64,000 bases of DNA from Heterotrichella gracilis (Eukaryota; Sar; Xanthophyceae; Tribonematales; Xanthonemataceae). The notes beneath the pieces are model-generated. The model saw only the letters and a list, made by a program, of their open reading frames with translations. It did not search any database and had not been told where the DNA came from. Each line of letters begins with the position of its first letter. The first letter of the stretch is position 1. The stretch spans positions 310,001-374,000 of the forward strand of contig JAULBX010005553.1 of the NCBI GenBank assembly GCA_032358255.1, given 5' to 3'. Of the stretch, positions 11,951 through 22,400 are shown one piece after another. The translations under genes and the position numbers were made by a program.

Positions 11951-13622
11951 GGGTTTAGGGTTTGGGAAAACTGCATGGGCAGTGCCATGCAGGGAGGAGA
12001 CGGGGCACTGTGGGACATTTTTTATTGGTGGGGTTGAAAGGTGGGTGGGGTTGCTCTGGGCGAGTGCACGTACAAAGAGGAACGATGGTGGTGGAGGGTC
12101 CTGATTTCATGCCGATTTTGGCCCTGATTAAAGGCACTGTGTAGTACATGTTGCCGGCCAATCATTTGAAATGCAAAGTGTGTGGTATCATAGCTCTTAG
12201 CTGAGCCACCTTGGCATCTAGTGGCCGCCAGGAGGGCCTGGACCACCACGGTGCATCATGACACTGAATCAGTATGACAATGACACTCACAGTGTGTTGA
12301 CAACCAGTTGTTCAGTAAACTGGTGTGGCAGTCCTTTCTGCTAGCTGTGCATTTATGATGTTAGCTGCCGGTCATCATGACGCATCAAGTGCATGTGGTG
12401 CTGACTGTAAGAGACTCTGCAGAGTTGGTAGCCGTACCCCCGAGATCAAGCCTTGGAAGGTTAAACCTAAACTTTAGGGTTTCTATTGGGTTCGGAAAAG
12501 GCAGAAAATTACAGCAAAATTGTTGCATGCAGGAATTGTTGCCAGGGCCTGGCGACTTGATACGCGTCCCTGTTCACCACTGACTGACCCAGACTCTGAG
12601 CTAGTAGGCTTCAACCTTCAAACGTTACGTGCATGCGAAAGTCGCTGAACAGTGTCGCAAGCAACAGTCACCCCTAATTTAGAAGCTGTGAAGCAGAAAA
12701 GTATAACAATTTGTTTTACGCGGGAGTGTGAACGACCATGCAGCGAGCAGTGGAGTGCATGCACCTGTAGATTTGGTGGTTGCATGCAGCGTAACCTCTG
12801 TGCAGCGCCTTTGCATGCACGTAGATTACCAGCTCATGAACCAGCGACGCTTATCAAGACGGCGTCGCCAGGCCCTGGCAACAAGGGTTCGAAAGTCTTG
12901 AGTCTGTCTCGCTAGCTTCAGCTGAGTGACTCCACCTAGAACTTTCAAATTTTGCCAGCCGCGGCCCGGAAAGTGGGTCACCACTCGTCACTGAGCTCAC
13001 TAACTCACTGGTGACCAGGCAGACTTCAAGCCAGCCACCCGGGCCTGTGTTAAAACTCTCAACTGTTGGAACTTCCTTCAAGGTGCCTGCCAGTGGCCGT
13101 GACCTGGTCCAGTGTGGCGACTTGCTCAGTGGGCCAGTAGACGTATCTGCCCTCACGGCTTGATATTGGGGCAGCCTGCCCGGGGGGCAGCAGCCTGTGG
13201 CCCTTTTGCAAACCACTCAGTCTAAAATCAGCTTGTGCACCAGGCCCTGGCCCTGAGGTCACACCCAAAGGGGTTAAGAAAGCTCAGTACCAGCAGTTGA
13301 CTTGAGGAAAAACACAGCCCATCCTGCAATAGCCCAGGCCAGCTGCGTGGACCACCGGTGGTGTGTCACAGGCCAGGTCTGGTGGAGTACCAGGCTCCTT
13401 TGAATTTCAGGGGCCTGTTACAAGGCGCAGAGTCTAGCTCCTGTCGCTGGGTCACTCCGTGGAGTGTGGTGCTGCCTGCCGGGCAGCACTTTACTTCAGG
13501 CAGTGAGGCTATGTGCGGCCCAGCAAGGTCACAGCTGACAATTGGCAAGCAGGCAGCCTCAGCATCGCCACACAGGTGGGGTCACCCCTTCTGAGCCACC
13601 CCTCCATCTTCCCGCCACCACA
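11951..13622. other. Intergenic region between SEC23 and the ICMT-like gene
   Basis: I see no convincing coding exon. The region starts with GGTTTAGGGTTTGGG telomere-like sequence, contains the foldback element at 12536-12884, and ends with the probable 5' UTR of the methyltransferase gene. Small open frames here lack conserved motifs and splice partners. Confidence 0.5.
12536..12884. mobile_element. Possible foldback/MITE-like element with inverted ends
   Basis: The left arm at 12536-12576 begins TTGTTGCCAGGGCCTGGCGA and continues CTTGATACGCGTCCCTG. The right arm at 12837-12884, read in reverse complement, begins TTGTTGCCAGGGCCTGGCGA and continues, after a 6-base insertion, with CTTGATAAGCGTCGCTG. 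The arms enclose about 260 bases with no open frame of note. No clear target-site duplication is visible, so the element could equally be an old inverted duplication. Confidence 0.5.
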
Positions 13623-16600
13623 ATGATGACAGCCACCAAGCCACCCCCGACCATGGCGCCCACCCCCACCCCCCACCACCTCCCCCCCAGCTGCACCACC
13701 CAATGGATCGGGTGGGCAGCCATGGTCGCCCTGCTGGCGGCGGCGATTACCCTCCGAGGGTTTTCCATCCCGCTGGTGTGGCGGGTGCCCCTGGTGCTGA
13801 CTGTGCCTGCTGGGTGCATCATTTTCCTGGAGGTGCTGACTGTGCAGCCAGCAATGAGGCCATCCACAGGCCTGCAGTTCCACAGGTAGGCCCTAGAGTT
13901 TACGTTGCGCATATTGACGTACCCTAATACTCTGAAACCCTATAATTCCTAATTTCACATTTCGGGCCCATTGACTGCTGCCCCATGCATGGGCCCACCA
14001 AGCTTGGAAGTTATTCTCAGCAACAGCATTAGTGGTGTAACACGTGCAATTGGACGAAGGAGGTCCTGGATGGTTGTACGCTTCATGCCTGTAGACCAGG
14101 CTGTGCACAAATTAAGCCCCTCAATGTTTGCTGTTGCTTCATGTCAAAAAGCATAATGGGCCATGCGGACTGTCCTTCACGCGGCCCAATCTCTAAACCC
14201 TAAATGGCCCCCTTGCCACGCCACACACCTGACCTCTTGCTGGTAGCAAACCCTAAAACCTACCCTGCTCTGTGTCGCACCGGGTAGGGTTTACGGGTTC
14301 CCCCCCGCGACTATTCCCTTCTCTACAATATTTTTGTCTCTCATTGTGTAGGTTTTAGAGTTTCAGGGTCTAGTTTACCTCCACGATCAACCCCTCCCTT
14401 GCTACAGGTGGCAGCCCAGCTGGCACACCATTCCCTTCAAATTGGTCGGCTTTGCCACCCTGCTGGCCTCCATTGGCGCCACCTACTTCATCCTTGACGA
14501 GTATTCCAGCGACTTCTACGACAACTGGTATGCCATGCTGCGCGCGGTGGGCCCATGGGCCCTGGGCGTGTGGGTGGGATACGTGGTGGCGGTGGATGGG
14601 TGGCAGGTGAGGGACGGGGGCTGTGCATGAACACATTAGTTATCAAAAACTTCCTTAACCCCACATAAATGCACAGTGTGGGAAAAGCAGCAACTTTATT
14701 ATACATGCATTGGCTCCGGCACAGAGTGAAAATGCTTGCAGGATGCTGCAACGTTGTATCTTACGCTTCTCAAGGCTTCCACCCATGCGCGTATCATGAA
14801 TCGCCAATCCAGGTTGTGACTGACGCATTTCAATCTGCTATGCAGTATATACCTGGGTTTTGCGGCGTGCTGCTCTATCAGATTCACTATTTTGGTTTTG
14901 CTATTTTCAAGTTTTATATATATTTGTGCCCCCAGGTTGACTCCCGCAAGAAGGACATGTACTACAACCTTGGGCGCTGGGTGACGTGGCAGCCCACATC
15001 AGGCCATGTGACAGCTGGCATGTGGTCTCAGCTGGCATTGGAGTACCTGGGCAAGGCATTTACCCTGCCCTTGATGTTCTCCTACCTCTTCAACCAGCTG
15101 CCGGTGAGGGTCCCCCGAACCCTAGTCCCTAGTTTGTAAAACCCTACTTCCCATACACTGAAGATTATTGCCATGCTGCCGGTGCAATTTGCAACGCAAA
15201 TTGCAAATTGAACCCTAGACCTCGGGTACAATACTGGAAGGAAACAGTACCCAGCTTCCATCTTGGCAATGCAGGGGTTTGAGGAGAGCTTCACCGATTT
15301 TTGGGCCGCGCTGACTGGCGGCACCCTCACCTTCTTGCACACCTTCAACTTCACCTTTGACGCAATCTTCTTTGTGGATGTGGCGTGGGCATGCTTTGGG
15401 AACAGCCTGGCGTGCAAGTGCGTGAGTATGGGGTCTAGGATTTTGGTCTAGGGTTTAGCAAGAGTGTGGGATCAGCATGGCGTGCAATGGCGGCACCTGC
15501 GTGGAGGGTTATGGTTTAGGGGGTTTGGGGTTAGATACAGCCAATTGTGCAAGCGTGTGGTGCCTATGTGGACTCTTGAAAAATTTGAGTGAGGTGGCAC
15601 TTGCATGCGGCTGTGCTTGGTGTCATTGGCCGGAATGCCACATATCATGGTCTGTGTGCCACTGGCGGGTGTAGGATGTTGTCAGAGTGTGTTTGCTGTT
15701 TGAGTTCTTATTGCAGCAATGGAGGCACATAATTTGAGCAACAAAGAAATACGGGTCCCTGCCGTTGGCACGTCAGGTATAAGATCTGGGTCTGGAGATA
15801 GTATCACAACTCTCAGTGGGTGGCATGTGGCTTGCAGGCTGTTTGACTCCCACATCCGCTCCACCGACCCCACCCTCCTGGGCTGGGTGGTGGCCCTGTT
15901 CTGCTACCAGCCATTCTGGGGCCTGTTCGAGTCTGCCTACCTGGCATACGGCAGCGAGGTCAAGTGGGTGCAGTACTTTGGGTCCAGCCCCGGCTGGGTG
16001 GTGTGGCTGTGGGGGAGTATGATACTGGGGTGCATGGGGGTGTACTTGTGGACCACGGTGTCCTACAGCCTGCGGGTGTCCAACCTCACAAACAGGGGCA
16101 TCGTCACCAACGGGCCCTACAGGTAAGCGTGCACACACAAATGCATGCCTTTTGGGTTGGTGTAGGGTTAAGCGTTTGCTACTAACAACAGACGCAGGCT
16201 GGTGTAATTTTGTTGGTGTAATTTAACTACAGTATATTTATTGGCAACATAAACCTTGGCATGTACACCCTGTTATCGCAGCATGTGGATCTGCAGCCCC
16301 GTTACTTTGCTCTTGCATACTGTGATTGTACAGTTTCTGTGTGGATCTGCAGCACGTTGGTGTGCAAAATTTGCACAAGCTGTGATGTCACTATGTGTGG
16401 CCTGATCCATGTAAACCCTTAAGTAGGGTCTTTCTTATCAGCCCCCCATTGCTGCAGGTGGTGCCGCCATCCAGAGTACCTGTCAAAAAACCTATCCTGG
16501 TGGCTGCTGGCGGTACCCTGGTCCCCGCACGATGGGCTGGTGGCGGCCTTTAAGCGGTGCGTGCGCCTGGGGCTGCTGAACGCTATCTACTACTTCCGCA

Positions 16601-17152
16601 CCATCACTGAAGAGAGGCACCTCCTGCAGGTGGGTCGGTGCATGCGCATCCCGTTATGATAGTGGCACAGACTTCGCACAATCCTGTATATTTGGGTGTG
16701 GGCGCGCTGTGCACTGCGCCGACAGTGTGGGTGCCACTGCAAAGAAGACCATGTTCAGGTGCAAGCCTAGTCAAGGACACTGATTGACCAATTGAATCAT
16801 TGTATACATTTATTTTCTTACTTGTATTGGAGCGTATCTGACTCACATAACATCAAAATGTGTATTGCTTTCAATCGAATGTATCCCCACGCATTGTTTT
16901 TTTGGCCGGCTAGCATACTGTCCACTTTTACGTGTTGTCACCGCAGCATGGCCAAGACTCCTGAGAAGTTGCATTCTGACCAGCACTAGAAAGCATGGCT
17001 TGTGCCTTTTGCAGGACAGCGATTACGTCGCGTTTTTCAACGCCATACAGCACTGGTATGGGAAGCCTGGGCTGGGGGAGTCCAATTACCAGCCAGTGAA
17101 CCTGGGCCTTGGTTCAGGAAAGGGCCTGCCAGTGGATACTCAACTGGAGTAA
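13623..17152 (+). CDS. ICMT/PEMT-family membrane methyltransferase
   Basis: Seven in-phase exons: 13623-13885, 14408-14606, 14936-15103, 15275-15417, 15838-16122, 16458-16629, 17015-17152 (TAA), about 455 residues. The N-terminal half is a series of membrane helices (GWAAMVALLAAAITLRGF, VGFATLLASIGATYFIL, GPWALGVWVGYVVAV). The C-terminal part carries the isoprenylcysteine/phospholipid methyltransferase signature: NRGIVTNGPYRWCRHPEYLS, then NLSWWLLAVPWSPHDG and TEERHLLQDSDYVAF. In this family the GPYR...HP.Y block and the later EE...L block bind S-adenosylmethionine at the membrane face. The extra N-terminal helices and RLFDSHIRSTDPTLLGW resemble long bacterial-type family members more than the short eukaryotic ICMT, from memory only. 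The substrate cannot be told. The exon 4 donor chosen is GTGCGT at 15418 because it alone keeps phase. Start Met at 13623 or 13626. Confidence 0.8.
15472..15490 (+). repeat. Short copy of exon 4/intron junction in the methyltransferase gene
   Basis: CAGCCTGGCGTGCAA at the exon 4 end (15403-15417) is matched by CAGCATGGCGTGCAA at 15473-15487 in the following intron. TCTAGGGTTTAGC lies between the two. Confidence 0.45.
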
Positions 17153-17937
17153 TGCTCAGCTTTGTTTGAAAGGAGCGCACGCTCCTGCGCCACATGAAAG
17201 CAAAATGGGCCACTGGCAGATTGAGCCCGCGGTATTATATTGGATGTGGACTGATGCGGGTCTTGGGGAGCAGCCACAAAACTCTAACGTCTGGTGGTAT
17301 ACGGTACCTACGTAGCACTGCCGCAGCCATGATGGTTAGCAATGCATGGTGGGACAGCTGTATGGTGGGACAGTTGAACTATGAGTTGAAGTGAACCAGA
17401 CTGGCCAGTACTGAGTAAGCCAGTATTCTGTACGTACTGGCTTCAGCTAGCTGGATTACTAGTCTGAAAACAATTGCTAACTATGAAAAACGTGAAAGCT
17501 TGTTAGTTACTATTATACCACATGTGGTCTTGCACTCTCAGACTGTGAGGCGGCCAGATCAGGAATTAACGTAGGTTGCTTCTGAAGCATGAAACATGGA
17601 GTAAATTGAGTTCTGAATCAGTATCTGCCCTGGCAAGACGCTCTGAGTGATGTCAGCTACCTGGTTGGCACGATGTGTGCATCATGACTCATCATCTATA
17701 AGCTACATAGCTACTACTTTACCGGATGTACAATATTCACTGAAGCATGATGAAGCTGGCCACAAACCCACTGGGTACTAAATAACACCTCGTTGAAGTC
17801 ACACATCATTGCCACATTGTCATGTCCTGGCAGTACTATCATTTGGCTGGGAGGATACAGGGGCCAGGTATCTCCACATCCACAAGCCATATGGACATGC
17901 ATGTCCATTCCACACCATTTTTGTTCAGGCTGACGGT
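17153..17937. other. Convergent intergenic region with a small hairpin
   Basis: This is the space between the stop of the methyltransferase gene and the stop of the LRR remnant. At 17417-17443, AAGCCAGTA is followed by TACTGGCTT with a 9-base loop, giving a 9-bp stem, possibly in a 3' UTR. A short repeat TGGTGGGACAG occurs at about 17347 and 17364. No coding signal was seen. Confidence 0.45.
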
Positions 17938-18548
17938 CTACTCTTCTTCCTCAAATTCTTCCCTGTCTGCTGCAAGAGTCTGAAGCCACGCACAGCACTC
18001 TTCCGACTCCTCTTTTGCTCCTTGCACAGGGAAAGCAAACCTCCCCCAGCCCCATGCCATGCGCTGTGATGTCCGCACCACCAAACACCCATTGTCATCC
18101 ATGTCGATGCTGTACTCCCCGTAGCGCCCCATGATGGTCACCCCATATACGTTGATTTCTGCGTCGTCGGAATCCGAAGACATACCACTGCCCCAATCCA
18201 GAAGCAACAGGTCAGGGTTGATTGGCGCCTCCAGCTGCACATGGTAGTTGTGGTTTGCTCTGAGCAGTGTGAGGCTGGGCATCACCGGCAGCACCAGCGG
18301 CTGCTCCAAGCCACGCGCGTCCAGCTCACAAAGGCTGGTGAGGCTGGCCAGCGCAGGGGTCAGATTAAGAATTCTGGAGCAATCCAACTGCACAGGGAAG
18401 TCAAGTGGCCAAGGGCTGGGAGAACTGCAGTGGCATCAAGATCCGTTGAGCGACAATTTATCGTCAAGTGTTGCAGGGACGTTGGGAAACAGCCAGGTGG
18501 TATGGCCACCCTGTCAGGCACCCTCAAACGCTTCAGCTGCGTGAGCAG
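17938..18548 (-). pseudogene. Leucine-rich-repeat protein, frame broken (probable relic)
   Basis: An exon begins after a good acceptor (CTCATTGCAG) at 18548 and reads LLTQLKRLRVPDRVAIPPG then LPALGHLTSL, clear LRR-type sequence. Near 18395-18405 the frame is lost. A different frame continues QLDCSRILNLTPALASLTSL to a stop at 17938, through LEQPLVLPVMPSLTLLRAN and an acidic tail ending EEFEEEE. The acceptor-like CCCTGTGCAG at the break has no matching donor upstream within the LRR sequence, so a frameshift (mutation or sequencing error) is the simpler reading. The layout resembles the F-box/LRR gene at the right end of the window, so the two may be members of one expanded family. No start or F-box exon was found upstream. 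Confidence 0.55.
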
Positions 18549-19404
18549 CTGCAATGAGGTGCCCATTGCAGGCCCATTTTTCAACACCCACTACAGTTCT
18601 CATAGGTGGATCTCCTATCTGCTACTAGACTGACCCCATGTACCTGTCACAACAAGCAAATGGCGGGACAGTCACAGTCCCGTTGCCGCTCTAAGACGTT
18701 ATCCCGGGTCACTGTTCACTGCTTTCAACTTGAAGGGGTGCATGCAAGAGATCTATGAAAGCCACTTGGGTATATTTGTCCAGAAGTGGCTACCTACATA
18801 CAAGTATACAGAGTTCAGCTCTAGTATCTTCAGGTTTCATGACATATTTGGTCACACCCGCCTGCATCAAAAGGGTGTACCCGAAGAGGGCGCTATGCAT
18901 GCATATGAGTTGCAATCAGTGGCATGCACGGCCAACCTCCACTGACTTATCGCAGCGCGCCAAAGTCAACGATAACGAATACACTCACATTCCTTCCTTT
19001 AGAGAATAGACACTCTTGCACACAGTTAACTGTTGTATATACTGGCCAATCGCCCACATTGAAGTGCCCCCCTTGCGAAGTCATGATATTTGCAAATATG
19101 ATATTTGCATTCCAAGAGTTGTGACAACTTCAAACTCCCTTGTGTCTGCGATCCGTGTATTGGAATACTCGCCGCTATTGATATCAATATCAATCCAAGG
19201 CAAAATTAATGAAATCGAGTCGAACTGTCTCCGCATCTGAGATGCCGCTGACATTCCGTCCACGGAATACGACACCTGCGCTCCCTTGCTTTGGGTTATT
19301 GATTTTGATTGACGTTGAGAACAAGACACCTGTTTTGTTAGTGCACTGACTGGTAGATAAGCCTTTGTCGTGACTGTCATCTATCATGATACACCCATGG
19401 CGAC
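18549..19404. other. Region upstream of KAP3, AT-rich, no clear exon
   Basis: It lies between the LRR relic and the first tentative KAP3 exon. It contains short direct repeats (ATGATATTTGCA twice at about 19082-19110) and a GATATCAATATCAATCC stretch near 19185. The conserved KAP3 N terminus should be encoded upstream of 19400, but I could not find it here. Confidence 0.4.
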
Positions 19405-22400
19405 TTGGATTTGTTTCGAACTATCACGACAGTTGAGGAGCAGCAAGCAACACACATATTCCAGTTGTTGCCATCTCGTGATCTCAATCAGGCAGTCGCA
19501 GGCTCAGCCTGCAAACCAGCTGTGGAAGTATGCATGCATATGGGCAGCGTGTTTCCTCAGCAACAGTCTGACACCACCCGTGACCAACGTGACAATGAAA
19601 CCAGGTAATGTACATACGTTCACTTTGTATATATGTTACAGCAATGGCAGCCAACGCTTACATAGTTGCACGTGGTTCGTGTTGCAGACAACCCCTGAGC
19701 ATCTCACCAGACCACCACCCAAACCTGCGGGACGCCCTTGGTAAGATGCAAGCCAAGGCTTACCGGTCGCCCTTCAAGTATGGTGAGTGCTATCAACCTC
19801 TGAAACCCAGTGTCCCAATGTATACAAGGTGATAGTCTTGGCGTCACTTGTTGGATGCCTCTAGAGTCAGCTGAGACCACTGCTGTTCACCCCTGCAGAC
19901 GATGCAGACAGGACACAGCTATTCAGCCGAGCGCAAACCACCCCGCCCAAGGAGGCCTCCTCTTCTGGCACCCTGGCAGATATCAACATGCTGGATGACT
20001 ACATGGTACCGCCAACCCCTATCCTAGCCTTTGCAAGCCCTTGTGCAGTGCACTGCTCAGGCTTGTGTGCTAAAGGTCCCCGGCTGGTGATCATTGGTTA
20101 CGTCACTGAGCTTTGCCCCAAGAAATAATAGTTGGGGCAAAGCTATTAATTCTTTCTCCCAAATAAAGAAACGTTATTTCAATAAAACCTTTTATTGTGT
20201 GCCCCAGGAAGCCCTCTACGATGAAGACACCCGCACAAAGGTCAAGGCAGCTGGCCTGATTGCGCAGCTGTTTGCCAACCAAGCCTACTTTGACTTCCTG
20301 GTCCAGCAGGAGGCCCTGCTGGCAACCCTAGCGAGGGTACTCAAGGAGGACTGGAGGGTCAGCCTGGACCTGTGCCTCAACATCGTGTCCGTCTTCTTCC
20401 AGCTGAGCCAGTTCTCAGACTTCCATCAGGTCATCTCCAGCAACCAAGTGGGGATAAGCTGCATGGACATTGTGGATCTGGAGCTGCAGCGGGCTGCCAT
20501 ACGGGACCAGGTGGGTAGCAATGCAACCCAGTGGCGCATTGACAGCTGGTGAAGCGCTCCGGCAAGGCTGCTCAATACTTGAGATATCAGCCATATCAAG
20601 CATCACATCATCCCAGGCAATCCGCCAAGGGTGTCCTTCCCATTCCAGGAGGATAAAAGATATTCACTTGAGACTAACTCCATGCTGAATTGAGCAATTC
20701 AACTTTGTTATTTGAAAAACAGACTCTCCATGTGTGTATATGCTGTTAATACTGTCCATGTCCTCTCCATTGCAGGAGTATGCGGGCGCCTCCCCTGATG
20801 GGTATGACTCCAGGCCGCCCTCTAGTCGACCAGGCACTGGGCTGGGTAGGCCAGACAGCGGCCACAGTAGCCCCAGCAGCAGCCCAATGAGCGCCAGGCG
20901 AAACAGCCTCAAATCCAGCGGCGGCAACAGCGCGGCAAGCAGGTAGGCGCAAATCAGGGATTGGATGGAATTGTTAATTGTGTTCAGGCTGTAGAAGGGA
21001 AGCGCGTCACTGAATACAGCTACAGGCCATGGTATGCCAGGTGTTGGCTTGGGATGGTGGCGTGGGGAATGAACAGGACCGCTCGGTTCAGCCAATCTTA
21101 TGTTATGCACATGGATGTTGTGGAGTACATCAAACATATAAGGAGACTGCACAAATATGGTGGTTGTGGCGTTGATCGAATGTGAAGAAACAAATAAAAT
21201 TTCAATTTACCTGTGACTTGCAGGCAGCGACAGGAGCGCGTGCTGTACCTGTGCCTGTACCTGCTGCTCAACCTGGCAGAGGAACAGGGGGTGGAGCGGA
21301 AGATGGTGAAAAGGGTGAGGCAAAAACAGCTGTTGCCAGGCATGTATTTTGGGAAGGGCATGATGGACCGCACACCTACATTGTGTCCAACGAATTAAAG
21401 CTTTTCATATGCATCAGGCTTAACAACGTGCACCATGTGGTCTATACATTTGTTTATATGCAATGCAGCATTGGTGCACCAAAAACCGCCTATAACACCT
21501 TGGGTCTTGGGGCCAATTATGTTGCCATACAACAATCCAATCTCGTATCCAAATGCCACATTGCATGCGCATAGGACATGCGGTCTTATGCATCCTCGCC
21601 TGGCACCCTCTCAAACCCTACTGCAGGGTCTCACACCCTCGTGCCTGACACCCTCCCAAACCCTAAAGCAGGGTGTCATCGACCACCTGGTGCATGCCCT
21701 GTCCCGCCCCTCCCCCGACCTCCAGCTGCTGGCACTCACCTTCATCAAGAAGCTGTCGGTGCAACAGGCGCATGTGGAGGCACTCAGGTGAGCAGGCCAG
21801 GGTAAACCCTAAACCCTAAACCCTAAACCCTAAACACTAAACACGATCGCATATGAAGGATCATGTTGAGATTGCAGCTGACGCTTAACCTGACCTTCAT
21901 TATTTAATCCTCAAGGAAGACTTAACCAACCACCACCTCCAAAGTCACCATCCTTGACCTACCCTAATCCTATCGCCTAAACATATTTTGCAATCTTTCC
22001 ATGCGTCGTACCTTGCATCCACTTCCCCAATACACGTCTTAAAAAGGAAATTTATATTCATAAATATATACATTTTGGTCCTGCCTGCCAGGTGCTTTGA
22101 CATCGTTGACCGCCTGTCCGACCACCTGGCCCCCGACACCGACCCCCCCAGGCTGCTGGCTGCCCTTCGCCTGCTGTACAACCTCAGCTTCTACCCAGAC
22201 CTGCGCGCTGACATGGCACAGCTGGGCATGATACAGCAGGTGTGGGGGCGCTGGGGGGCGTTGGGGGGCGGGTGGGTGACTGCACCGGACGCAAAGCGCA
22301 AAGCAAAACAAAATGAGAAGCATATGCAGACTATGGATATGCGCAAGCTTCCAAAAGGATGGAACAAATCATCGAAGCAAAATGAACAAGTTTTAATTAG

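Noticed and set aside
21804-21834. Chromosome end or assembly telomere
   Set aside because: Only four perfect units, flanked on both sides by KAP3 exons that join in phase, so it is interstitial.
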